Assembly (NCBI GenBank): GCA_018377375.1
Contig: JAGZZN010000062.1
Coordinates: forward strand, 1-9,626
Reading direction: 5' to 3'
DNA from: Streptococcus parasanguinis
GTDB lineage: Bacteria > Bacillota > Bacilli > Lactobacillales > Streptococcaceae
DNA length: 9,626 nucleotides
The notes under the pieces are model-generated. The model was not told where the DNA came from and did not search any database. It saw only the letters and a program-made list of their open reading frames with translations. The position numbers and the translations under genes are program-made. Below are positions 1-5,748 of this stretch, piece by piece (positions within the stretch are counted from its first letter, which is position 1; every line of letters starts with the position of its first letter).

Positions 1-99
1 GCTGATGAAATCAGCGTAGTAGAGCCCACTCAACCACTGCGTCTTACTCGACAATCCAAAAATAATTGAGAGGCTAGGACTTTTGTCCCAGCCTCTTTT
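1..99 (+). repeat. Partial copy of structured dispersed repeat (right half)
   Basis: This stretch matches 7727-7825 at 96 of 99 positions, with differences only at 46, 49 and 63, in the same orientation. It starts inside the central hairpin (GCTGAT-GAA-ATCAGC at 1-15), so the left half of the element lies outside the window. The right-end terminator-like hairpin is intact at 69-96. It lies about 20 bp beyond the 3' end of rex. The near identity of two non-coding copies 7.7 kb apart indicates a dispersed repeat family, not chance. Confidence 0.9.
69..99. terminator. Rho-independent terminator in repeat, beyond rex
   Basis: AGAGGCT-a-GGAC, loop TTTT, then GTCC-c-AGCCTCT makes an 11-bp stem with one A/C mismatch, followed on the plus strand by TTTT. 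Read on the minus strand, the same stem is followed after a few bases by a T-rich run (complement of 56-66). It could therefore stop both rex transcripts and any gene entering from the left. The structure is seen directly; bidirectional activity is inferred. Confidence 0.7.
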
Positions 100-118
100 C
101 TTGTTAATGTATAAGTCT

Positions 119-766
119 TTATTCTTCGTTTTTTCGCATGAAATAAAGGAGTGTTTGCAATTCACTGGTGAGATCGACATATTGGACGACGACATCTTTA
201 GGGACTGTCAGATGTACTGGTGAGAAGCTGAGAATTCCCTTGACACCAGCGTCTACCAAAAGACTAGCAACTTCTTGAGCCTTGACGCTAGGAACAGTAA
301 GGATGGCTGTTTGAATGCCTTCTTGTTTGAGCTTTTCTTTGATGGTGGAAATACCGTAAATGGGAATTCCGTCCTTACTTTTGGTATTGATCAGCTCATG
401 ATCGTCTAGATCAAACGCCATAACAATTTTCATCTTATTGCGTTCATGGAAGCGATAATTGAGGAGCGCACTTCCCATATTTCCGATCCCCACAATAGCG
501 ACATTGGTAATGGCATTATCATTTAAAAGATCGGCAAAGAAGTTCATCAGTTTTTTTACGTCATAACCAAATCCACGTCTTCCTAATTCACCAAAATATG
601 AGAAATCTCGGCGAACAGTAGCAGAGTCAATCCCAATTGCATCAGCAATTTGCTTGGAATTGGCGCGCTCTATTTTTTCAGAGTTAAAGCGTTTAAAAAT
701 GCGGTAGTAGAGCGATAAGCGTTTTGCTGTTGCGCGTGGAATTGGAGTATTTTTATCATGTTTCAC
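119..766 (-). CDS. rex: Redox-sensing transcriptional repressor Rex
   Basis: Rex is a homodimeric cytoplasmic repressor that binds DNA when NADH/NAD+ is low and releases it when NADH rises. It controls fermentative and NADH-recycling genes. The 215-residue protein has the usual length. An N-terminal winged helix covers about residues 10-85, with the recognition segment SKQIADAIGIDSATVRRDF and the FGELGRRGFGYDV wing. A Rossmann fold follows with GIGNMG at 93-98, and a C-terminal swapped helix near 200-212. I chose the GTG at 766-764. It has a GAGGGAAAGG ribosome site about 10 bases upstream and gives the family N-terminus (IPRATAKRLSLYYR). An ATG at 817 would add 17 unlikely residues and lies within the -35 box. 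The gene has its own promoter at 789-817 and is separated from upstream DUF4649 by a terminator, so it is probably monocistronic. Confidence 0.96.
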   Translation of the reverse strand: MKHDKNTPIPRATAKRLSLYYRIFKRFNSEKIERANSKQIADAIGIDSATVRRDFSYFGELGRRGFGYDVKKLMNFFADLLNDNAITNVAIVGIGNMGSALLNYRFHERNKMKIVMAFDLDDHELINTKSKDGIPIYGISTIKEKLKQEGIQTAILTVPSVKAQEVASLLVDAGVKGILSFSPVHLTVPKDVVVQYVDLTSELQTLLYFMRKNEE

Positions 767-788
767 AATATCACAACCTTTCCCTCTT

Positions 789-817
789 ATTGTATAGGAA
801 GATTGTGAAAAAATCAA
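789..817 (-). promoter_or_regulatory. rex promoter
   Basis: On the minus strand TTGATT (817-812) and TACAAT (794-789) are separated by exactly 17 bases, a good sigma-A type promoter. Transcription would start near 782, leaving a short leader that contains the GAGGGAAAGG ribosome site before the GTG. The assignment rests on sequence only. Confidence 0.6.
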
Positions 818-820
818 CTA
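803..820. promoter_or_regulatory. Possible Rex operator in rex promoter
   Basis: The known Rex box is an inverted repeat of TTGTGA and TCACAA with an AT-rich 6-bp centre. Here 803-808 is a perfect TTGTGA and 809-814 is AT-only, but the other half (815-820, CAACTA) matches only 3 of 6. The site overlaps the -35 box and spacer of the rex promoter, where repression would be expected. Two more TCACAA half-sites lie at 763-768 and 771-776. Autoregulation is plausible but the imperfect second half keeps this tentative. Confidence 0.3.
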
Positions 821-848
821 TCTTGAACGGTTTTTCAAAAATATTTTT

Positions 849-898
849 GTCTAAAGAAAAAGCTGATGGTGATGGGAGAGTTCCATCAGCATCAGCTT
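849..898 (-). terminator. Strong terminator after DUF4649
   Basis: On the minus strand AAGCTGATG-C-TGATGG, a 7-base loop, then CCATCA-C-CATCAGCTT forms a stem of 15 pairs with one C/C mismatch, followed by TTTTTCTTT. The arms occupy 883-898 and 860-875. The stop codon of DUF4649 (899-897) lies in the foot of the stem. This ends the prs2-desulfurase-DUF1831-DUF4649 transcript and insulates rex. Confidence 0.85.
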
Positions 899-1112
899 AG
901 TTTTCAGCTTGCTCTACCTTTTTCAAAAAAGCATAGAGCCCATCGACTCTCCCCTTATAGGGGAGTTTTTCACCCTTGTATTCAATGGAAACAATTGAGT
1001 AAGAGTCAGGCAGGGTTACACAGCCTGAAAATGCTAGGATGCAGGCTGCAAGGTCGGGATAAGTAGTCATTCGTTCTACTTGGTAAGCGTCGATATAAGT
1101 TAGGGTTACCAT
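897..1112 (-). CDS. DUF4649 family small protein
   Basis: This is a 71-residue protein that I place in the streptococcal DUF4649 family by recalled similarity and gene order; its function is unknown. The start is the ATG at 1112-1110, preceded by AGAGG with a six-base spacer. A further upstream ATG at 1151 lacks support and would lie deep inside the preceding gene. Only one base (1113) separates it from the DUF1831 stop codon, so the two are probably translationally coupled. It has no signal peptide or membrane segment. Two cysteines (C24 and C31, spaced C-x6-C) are visible. Being last in a cysteine-desulfurase operon, it may act in sulfur transfer, but that is inferred only from position. 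Confidence 0.85.
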   Translation of the reverse strand: MVTLTYIDAYQVERMTTYPDLAACILAFSGCVTLPDSYSIVSIEYKGEKLPYKGRVDGLYAFLKKVEQAEN

Positions 1113-1113
1113 A

Positions 1114-1461
1114 TTAGACCTCTGTTTTGTTGAAAATTTCTCTTTCGACAAGACTATCCATTAGGAAATAAAATTTTTGTTGGATAATGTCATTTTCTGG
1201 ATTTTTAAAGATATTCACCAGACGAAGTCCAGACTTATCTGTAATATTGATTTTAAAACCTGTGAGGTCTTTGTTGAAGATAATTTTAAGCAAGAAGCCT
1301 TCACCGCTATTTGGGACAGCTTCGAGCAAACGATTTAACTCGTAATTTCCAACTTTTGTAACAGCAAATGTATTGTCACGTAAGGTATATTTTTTAACAT
1401 TTGGGTGTAGACTATAGGTATATTTGCAGTCTTTCAATGAAACACTTGTTTCAAAAGCCAT
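1114..1461 (-). CDS. DUF1831 family protein
   Basis: This is a 115-residue cytoplasmic protein that I recognise as DUF1831, a small Lactobacillales family of unknown biochemical role, found beside NifS-type cysteine desulfurases. It has no signal sequence, transmembrane helix or evident catalytic motif; a single cysteine (C12) lies in DCKYTYSL. The ATG at 1461-1459 follows AGGAG at a six-base spacing, and that ribosome site overlaps the TAG stop of the desulfurase gene (1473-1471). Transcription and translation therefore appear coupled to the desulfurase, and downstream to DUF4649 with a one-base gap. A helper or acceptor role for the desulfurase is a reasonable inference, not shown by the sequence. 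Confidence 0.88.
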   Translation of the reverse strand: MAFETSVSLKDCKYTYSLHPNVKKYTLRDNTFAVTKVGNYELNRLLEAVPNSGEGFLLKIIFNKDLTGFKINITDKSGLRLVNIFKNPENDIIQQKFYFLMDSLVEREIFNKTEV

Positions 1462-1470
1462 ATTGTTCTC

Positions 1471-2583
1471 CTATGATAAAATTTCTTTAAGTTTTGAGAG
1501 GAAGTCTTGAACCTCCTCTACGGTATTGAGTTCTGAAAAACTAATTCGAAGGGATTCTTTTAGGCGTGAGCTATCTTTTCCATAGAGCGCCTCAAGGACA
1601 TGGCTGGGTTGAACTGTACCGGCGGTACAAGCAGAACCTGTAGAGACAGAAATTCCAGCAAGATCGAGTCGCATCAATAATACATCATTTTGGACACCCG
1701 GAAAGCCAAGGTTCCAAACAAATGGAAGATGATCGTCATTCGCATTTACGTAGTAGTCGTAGGCTGCTAAACCATTGACTAGTTCCTGGCCAAGTTTTTG
1801 AACCTGGTTGAAATTTTCTTCTTGATGAAGTGTAGCTTGCTGAAGCGCAGTTGCCATCCCGACAATAGAAATGAGATTTTCCGTGCTGGCTCTCATCTTA
1901 CTTTCCTGATCCCCACCATGGATGAGATTATCAAAGTCTGGGACAGCTGCATAAAGGAAACCAACTCCCTTTGGTCCATGGAATTTGTGGGCAGAAGCAC
2001 TGAGAAAATCAATTCCCAACTCTTCGGGATAGACAGGGACCTTTCCGATTGCTTGGACAGCATCAACGTGAAAGGCAGCTGGATGATCTTTTAAGAGTTC
2101 TCCGATTTCTTTAATCGGTAGAAGATCGCCAGTCTCGTTATTGGCAAACATGGTAGAGACAAGAATAGTATCCGGTCTAAGAGCGGCCTTGATATCACTA
2201 GCCAGAATGCGTCCAACTCTTGGTTGGACGATCGTAACTTCAAAACCGAAACGTTCTACAAGGTATTCGATGGGTTCTAGAACCGCATGGTGTTCCAAAG
2301 CGGTCGTAATGATGTGTTTGCCATCTGCTTGGTGTTTCAAGCAGTAGCCTTTTATAACGGTATTATTACTTTCTGATCCACCTGAAGTGAAGAAAATACG
2401 ATTTGGAAGAGTATGGAGAGACTGAGCAATCTGTTCGCGAGATTCTCGGAGGAGTTTACTAGCCATCCGTCCATGAGCATGAAGGCTCGATGGATTTCCA
2501 AAAGTGGTCTTCATAGTTTCAGACATTTTATCAATGACTTCAGGTAGAAGGGGAGTTGTTGCGGCATTATCAAAATATATCAC
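1471..2583 (-). CDS. Cysteine desulfurase (NifS/IscS-like, PLP-dependent)
   Basis: The enzyme converts L-cysteine to alanine and leaves a persulfide on an active-site cysteine for delivery to tRNA thiolation, Fe-S or cofactor pathways. The 370-residue protein is a full-length class V aminotransferase fold. Visible motifs are FDNAATTP at the N-terminus, TSGGSESNN (67-74), the cofactor-stacking histidine in LEHHA (H99), NNETG (148-152), the PLP lysine in SASAHKFHGPKG (K200), and the persulfide cysteine in STGSACTAG (C319). The start is GTG at 2583-2581, nine bases after the prs2 stop codon; the SD (TAAGG) overlaps that stop and is weak. No SufU or MnmA lies next to it. Its immediate partners are DUF1831 and DUF4649. 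Streptococci normally carry a separate Suf system, so this is more likely a dedicated sulfur donor, but the acceptor cannot be read from the sequence. Confidence 0.93.
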   Translation of the reverse strand: MIYFDNAATTPLLPEVIDKMSETMKTTFGNPSSLHAHGRMASKLLRESREQIAQSLHTLPNRIFFTSGGSESNNTVIKGYCLKHQADGKHIITTALEHHAVLEPIEYLVERFGFEVTIVQPRVGRILASDIKAALRPDTILVSTMFANNETGDLLPIKEIGELLKDHPAAFHVDAVQAIGKVPVYPEELGIDFLSASAHKFHGPKGVGFLYAAVPDFDNLIHGGDQESKMRASTENLISIVGMATALQQATLHQEENFNQVQKLGQELVNGLAAYDYYVNANDDHLPFVWNLGFPGVQNDVLLMRLDLAGISVSTGSACTAGTVQPSHVLEALYGKDSSRLKESLRISFSELNTVEEVQDFLSKLKEILS

Positions 2584-2592
2584 ATTAAGACC

Positions 2593-3549
2593 TTATTTCT
2601 TGTGGTAGGCAAATAGAGGACTAACAGGTTTTCTTTCTTGAATGCGAACAATAGCTTCAGCGATCAGTTCGCTAGCTGTCAGATAGTTAATATTTTTTGG
2701 TGTTGGTCCATTTGGAGCAACAGAATCGGTTACTAAGATTTCTTTGATCGGAGCTTGGTCTAATAATTCAACAGCTCCTTTTACAAATAAACCATGGCTT
2801 GATACAGCATAAATTTCAGTAGCACCTTCGCGTTCGACGATTTTCGCAGCTTCTGAGAATGTCTTACCAGTATTGAGGATATCGTCAATCAAGATCGCTT
2901 TCTTATCTTTGACATCCCCGATAATATAGCCATAATCACGGTTTGCATCATCTTGCTCGTAATCAATGATCGCAATCGGTGCATCAAGATATTCAGCTAA
3001 ACTACGAGCCCGTTTAACACCTGAGTTTTTAGGGCTGACGACTACAACATCAGGACCAGTTAGACCTTTGTTGATGTAGTGCTCTGCAAAAAGTGGAATG
3101 GTAAAGAGGTTATCTACGGCAATATCGAAGAAACCTTGAACTTGCACTGCATGGAGATCCAGTGTGACGACGCGATCCACCCCAGCTTTGACCAACATGT
3201 TTGCGACGAGTTTAGCAGTGATTGGTTCACGAGGAGCAGCAGTCCGGTCTTGGCGGGCATAACCGAAGTAAGGCATGACCACATTGACAGTATTTGCGCT
3301 GGCCCGTTGGCAAGCATCTACCATAATTAAGAGTTCCATCAAGTGATTGTTGACAGGGAAACTGGTTGATTGAATGATATAAATATCATATCCACGAACA
3401 CTTTCCTCAATATTGACTTGGATTTCACCATCTGAGAATTGACGGGATGAAATTTTCCCAAGTGGAACCCCAGCATGATCCGCGATTTTTTGCGCAATCT
3501 CTGGATTTGAATTGAGAGAGAAGAGCTTCATATTTTTTTTATCTGACAT
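2593..3549 (-). CDS. prs2: Ribose-phosphate pyrophosphokinase paralogue (Prs2)
   Basis: This 318-residue protein has the full class I PRPP synthetase fold and would nominally make PRPP from ribose 5-phosphate and ATP. Conserved parts include RQFSDGEIQVNIEESVRG (36-53), YGYARQDR in altered form FGYARQDR (95-102), DLHAVQVQGFF (131-141, H133) and the C-terminal RKPVSPLF. Key active-site residues differ. The position of E. coli Asp170 is K174, the Lys194/Arg196 catalytic loop reads DYEQDD (Y197, Q199), and the PRPP loop DDxxDTGGT reads DDILNTGKT (222-230, N226). This matches the streptococcal Prs2 type, whose catalytic competence is doubtful; a canonical prs is expected elsewhere. The ATG at 3549 has GAGG about 10 bases upstream. 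The gene heads the desulfurase operon, with a 72-bp gap from CYTH. Confidence 0.92.
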   Translation of the reverse strand: MSDKKNMKLFSLNSNPEIAQKIADHAGVPLGKISSRQFSDGEIQVNIEESVRGYDIYIIQSTSFPVNNHLMELLIMVDACQRASANTVNVVMPYFGYARQDRTAAPREPITAKLVANMLVKAGVDRVVTLDLHAVQVQGFFDIAVDNLFTIPLFAEHYINKGLTGPDVVVVSPKNSGVKRARSLAEYLDAPIAIIDYEQDDANRDYGYIIGDVKDKKAILIDDILNTGKTFSEAAKIVEREGATEIYAVSSHGLFVKGAVELLDQAPIKEILVTDSVAPNGPTPKNINYLTASELIAEAIVRIQERKPVSPLFAYHKK

Positions 3550-3576
3550 GTGATTCCAACCTCATTTAGATTTTTG

Positions 3577-3585
3577 ATCTTAGCA
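3577..3585 (-). promoter_or_regulatory. Possible extended -10 promoter for prs2
   Basis: On the minus strand TGCTAAGAT fits an extended -10 (TGn then TAAGAT, 5 of 6 to consensus). No convincing -35 lies upstream. It would start transcription about 20 bases before the prs2 ATG, within the 72-bp gap after CYTH. A second candidate, TGCTAAAAT, lies about 13 bases further upstream. CYTH read-through could equally supply transcription. Confidence 0.3.
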
Positions 3586-3621
3586 CTATTTTAGCAAAAA
3601 TTTGCGATAATTTCAGCTATT

Positions 3622-4179
3622 TTACAATCTTTCCGCCAATCTTGCGATTTTATTTTTTGCAGCTTTGTAGACGATTCCATGCTCTTTGATGAACTGATGG
3701 AAATTTTCTTCCTGCTCAGCGGTTTCGACCTCGATTTCTAATTCATAATCTTCAGTGTCTAGATAGAGACTGTGGTCTAGTGCCACCAATCCTGCAGCTG
3801 TTTCTTTTTCGAATCGTTCTGTTGTAAGGCTTCCCCAGACAGCGAGTTGCTCAACAGAGATTTCTTTAGAGATTAAGAGGTTTTTGATTTCCCCGTCAGG
3901 AAACTGTTGGTGTTGAAGGATCGCCTCGGTTTCTTCTGGGCTGAGGTTTTGATTGTACTCGAAATGGCCAACTGCCTCAGGGACTTTGAGAGTCAACTCA
4001 GCTTGATCTGTGAAAGTACGCACCCGCAAGGCCATTTTTTCCTTACGGATGAGCTGGTCGGGGGTATCGATATAGTGATTGGTTTGGACAACCAATTCTG
4101 TATCATCAAAAAGTGGAAGGAGGGATTGGTATTCCTCCTTGTCTAGCAAGGTTTTGTATTCAATTTCTAAATGGTTCAT
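3622..4179 (-). CDS. CYTH domain protein (YjbK-like triphosphatase family)
   Basis: The 185-residue protein belongs to the CYTH/TTM superfamily, whose members hydrolyse or cyclise triphosphate substrates in an eight-stranded tunnel using divalent metal. The signature ExExK is clear at the N-terminus (E5, E7, K9 in LEIEYK). Further charged tunnel residues are visible: R52 and R54 in LRVRTF, K65 in LTLKVP, E148 and E150 in LEIEVE, and K175/K177 near the C-terminus. It has no signal peptide or CHAD domain. The ATG at 4179-4177 follows AAAGGA with a seven-base spacer. In Bacillus the orthologue yjbK is close to the yjbM (relQ)-nadK-rluD set; here it is divergent from relQ. Substrate (tripolyphosphate, nucleotide or other) cannot be decided from sequence. 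Confidence 0.88.
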   Translation of the reverse strand: MNHLEIEYKTLLDKEEYQSLLPLFDDTELVVQTNHYIDTPDQLIRKEKMALRVRTFTDQAELTLKVPEAVGHFEYNQNLSPEETEAILQHQQFPDGEIKNLLISKEISVEQLAVWGSLTTERFEKETAAGLVALDHSLYLDTEDYELEIEVETAEQEENFHQFIKEHGIVYKAAKNKIARLAERL

Positions 4180-4214
4180 TTTGTAGTCCTTTGCTTTTTT
4201 TCAAAAGCGATTCA

Positions 4215-4223
4215 TGATATAAT
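4215..4223 (+). promoter_or_regulatory. relQ promoter, extended -10
   Basis: TGATATAAT gives a perfect TATAAT (4218-4223) with an upstream TGn extension, which in low-GC Gram-positives can replace a -35 box. Position 4195-4200 is only TTTTTT. Transcription would begin near 4230, giving a leader of about 45 bases before the relQ ATG. The leader includes the perfect palindrome TTGTATACAA (4238-4247), which also forms the -35 region of the divergent promoter. Confidence 0.6.
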
Positions 4224-4247
4224 AAGAGATGTGTTTATTGTATACAA
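4219..4247 (-). promoter_or_regulatory. CYTH gene promoter
   Basis: On the minus strand TTGTAT (4247-4242) and TATTAT (4224-4219) are separated by 17 bases. The -35 matches consensus weakly (3 of 6); the -10 matches 5 of 6. Transcription would begin near 4212 and include the AAAGGA site of the CYTH gene. The -10 shares five of its six base pairs with the relQ -10 on the opposite strand. Confidence 0.45.
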
Positions 4248-4274
4248 AAATGGTTCAGATTACAAGGTGGTAGG

Positions 4275-4946
4275 ATGGCAATTGATTGGGAAAACTTCTT
4301 AGATCCGTATATCCAAGCAGTTGGTGAATTAAAAATCAAACTTCGTGGGATTCGTAAGCAATATCGTAAGCAACAAAAGCATTCTCCAATCGAGTTTGTC
4401 ACAGGACGGGTCAAACCGATTGAGAGCATCCGTGAAAAGATGATCCGAAGAAATATTTCTGAAGAAAATCTGGCTCAGGATATGCAAGATATTGCTGGTC
4501 TTCGCATCATGGTCCAGTTTGTGGACGATGTGGATGAGATCCTAGAGGTTCTGAGACAACGGCAGGATATGCGCGTGGTCCAAGAGCGAGATTATATCCG
4601 CCACAAGAAATCAAGTGGCTACCGGAGTTACCACGTCGTGGTTGAGTATCCGGTTGATACCATTGATGGAAATGAAACGATCTTAGCAGAGATTCAAATT
4701 CGGACCTTGTCCATGAATTTTTGGGCAACCATTGAACACTCGCTCAATTATAAATATAAAGGAGACTTTCCAGACGAGATCAAAAAACGCTTAGAGACGA
4801 CAGCAAACCTGGCCTATCTCTTGGATGAAGAGATGGGGGCAATTCGGGATGCGATTCAGGAGGCTCAAGCCCTGTTTGATCCACTTCATCGTAAGTTAAA
4901 TGATGGCGTTGGAAATAGTGATGACACAGATGAAGACTACAGGTAA
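4275..4946 (+). CDS. relQ: Small alarmone synthetase RelQ (GTP pyrophosphokinase)
   Basis: RelQ transfers pyrophosphate from ATP to GDP or GTP, making (p)ppGpp. It is the single-domain synthetase form, without the hydrolase, TGS and ACT domains of RelA/SpoT. The 223-residue length fits the RelQ/SasB type. Visible are GRVKPIESIREKM (44-56), the metal aspartate in QDIAGLR (D72), RDYIRHKKSSGYRSYH (105-120) for substrate binding, and the catalytic glutamate in AEIQIRT (E139). A long C-terminal helix for tetramer formation and an acidic tail follow. The ATG at 4275 has AAGGTGG four bases upstream. It leads the relQ-nadK-rluD operon and overlaps nadK by 26 bases. The divergent CYTH gene shares its promoter region. 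Confidence 0.95.
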   Translation: MAIDWENFLDPYIQAVGELKIKLRGIRKQYRKQQKHSPIEFVTGRVKPIESIREKMIRRNISEENLAQDMQDIAGLRIMVQFVDDVDEILEVLRQRQDMRVVQERDYIRHKKSSGYRSYHVVVEYPVDTIDGNETILAEIQIRTLSMNFWATIEHSLNYKYKGDFPDEIKKRLETTANLAYLLDEEMGAIRDAIQEAQALFDPLHRKLNDGVGNSDDTDEDYR

Positions 4947-5748
4947 AAAAGTATCCATTATTCGCAATCGCAAGCGTCAAAGCGAAGAGGTTTTTCAGCA
5001 ATTGCGCTACAAACTTCGGAAAAATAATTTTATTTTGACGGAGAAGCATCCGGATATTGTGATTTCAATTGGTGGCGATGGGATGTTGCTATCGGCCTTT
5101 CACAAGTATGAACACCAGTTGGATCGAGTGCGATTTGTTGGCGTCCATACCGGACACTTAGGATTCTATACGGATTACTTAGACAGTGAAATCGATAAGC
5201 TAATTGAGAATTTAAAATATGATACAGGCGCTAAGGTTTCTTACCCTATTTTGAATGTCAAGATTACTTTCGAAAATGGGGAAACCCGTACCATGAGAGC
5301 GTTGAACGAAGCAACGATTAAGAGAAGCGACCGGACCATGGTTGCCGATCTCACGATTAATGGAGTGGATTTTGAGCGCTTCAGAGGAGACGGGATTACC
5401 GTTTCGACTCCGACAGGAAGTACGGCTTACAACAAATCCTTAGGAGGAGCAGTCCTTCACCCGACTATTGAGGCGCTACAGATTGCTGAGATCGCCAGTC
5501 TCAACAACCGCGTTTATCGTACCTTGGGTTCTTCTGTCATTGTCCCTAAAAAGGATAAGATTGAGATTACACCGACGAGACCTGGCTTCCATATTATCTC
5601 TGTCGACAATTCAACCTATTCTTACCGCAATATTGCAAAGGTAGAATACCAGATTGACAACCATAAGATTAATTTTGTGGCAAGTTCCAGTCACACCAGC
5701 TTCTGGAATCGGGTCAAGGATGCCTTTATCGGAGATGATAGAGAATGA
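4921..5748 (+). CDS. nadK: NAD kinase
   Basis: NAD kinase phosphorylates NAD+ at the adenosine 2'-OH to make NADP+, supplying biosynthetic and antioxidant reducing power. The 275-residue protein has the diagnostic SIGGDGMLL (GGDG at 51-54, catalytic D53), the NE/D motif in ALNEATIKR (N129, E130), FRGDGITVSTPTGSTAYN (154-171), and the C-terminal FVASSSHTSFW segment. I chose the ATG at 4921. It gives the MTQM N-terminus known from other streptococci, and a weak GGA lies seven bases upstream. ATG at 4930 is possible but has no ribosome site; 4900 is less likely. The start lies inside relQ in another frame, a 26-base overlap that implies translational coupling. The stop overlaps the next start by four bases. 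Confidence 0.94.
   Translation: MTQMKTTGKKVSIIRNRKRQSEEVFQQLRYKLRKNNFILTEKHPDIVISIGGDGMLLSAFHKYEHQLDRVRFVGVHTGHLGFYTDYLDSEIDKLIENLKYDTGAKVSYPILNVKITFENGETRTMRALNEATIKRSDRTMVADLTINGVDFERFRGDGITVSTPTGSTAYNKSLGGAVLHPTIEALQIAEIASLNNRVYRTLGSSVIVPKKDKIEITPTRPGFHIISVDNSTYSYRNIAKVEYQIDNHKINFVASSSHTSFWNRVKDAFIGDDRE

Noticed and set aside
1..99. Repeats at the window ends considered as a CRISPR array or insertion-sequence remnant
   Set aside because: There are only two copies, 7.7 kb apart, without spacers or a transposase; the structure is a chain of hairpins instead.
767..817. ATG at 817 as the start of rex
   Set aside because: It overlaps the -35 box and lies upstream of the predicted transcription start; the GTG at 766 has a good ribosome site and gives the family N-terminus.
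1798..2094. Open frame of 98 codons on the plus strand inside the cysteine desulfurase gene
   Set aside because: It is antisense to a gene with all family motifs, has no ribosome site, and its translation has no recognisable domain.
4900..4920. Longer nadK start at 4900
   Set aside because: The extra residues MMALEIV are absent from other streptococcal NadK proteins I recall, whose N-terminus is MTQM, corresponding to 4921.
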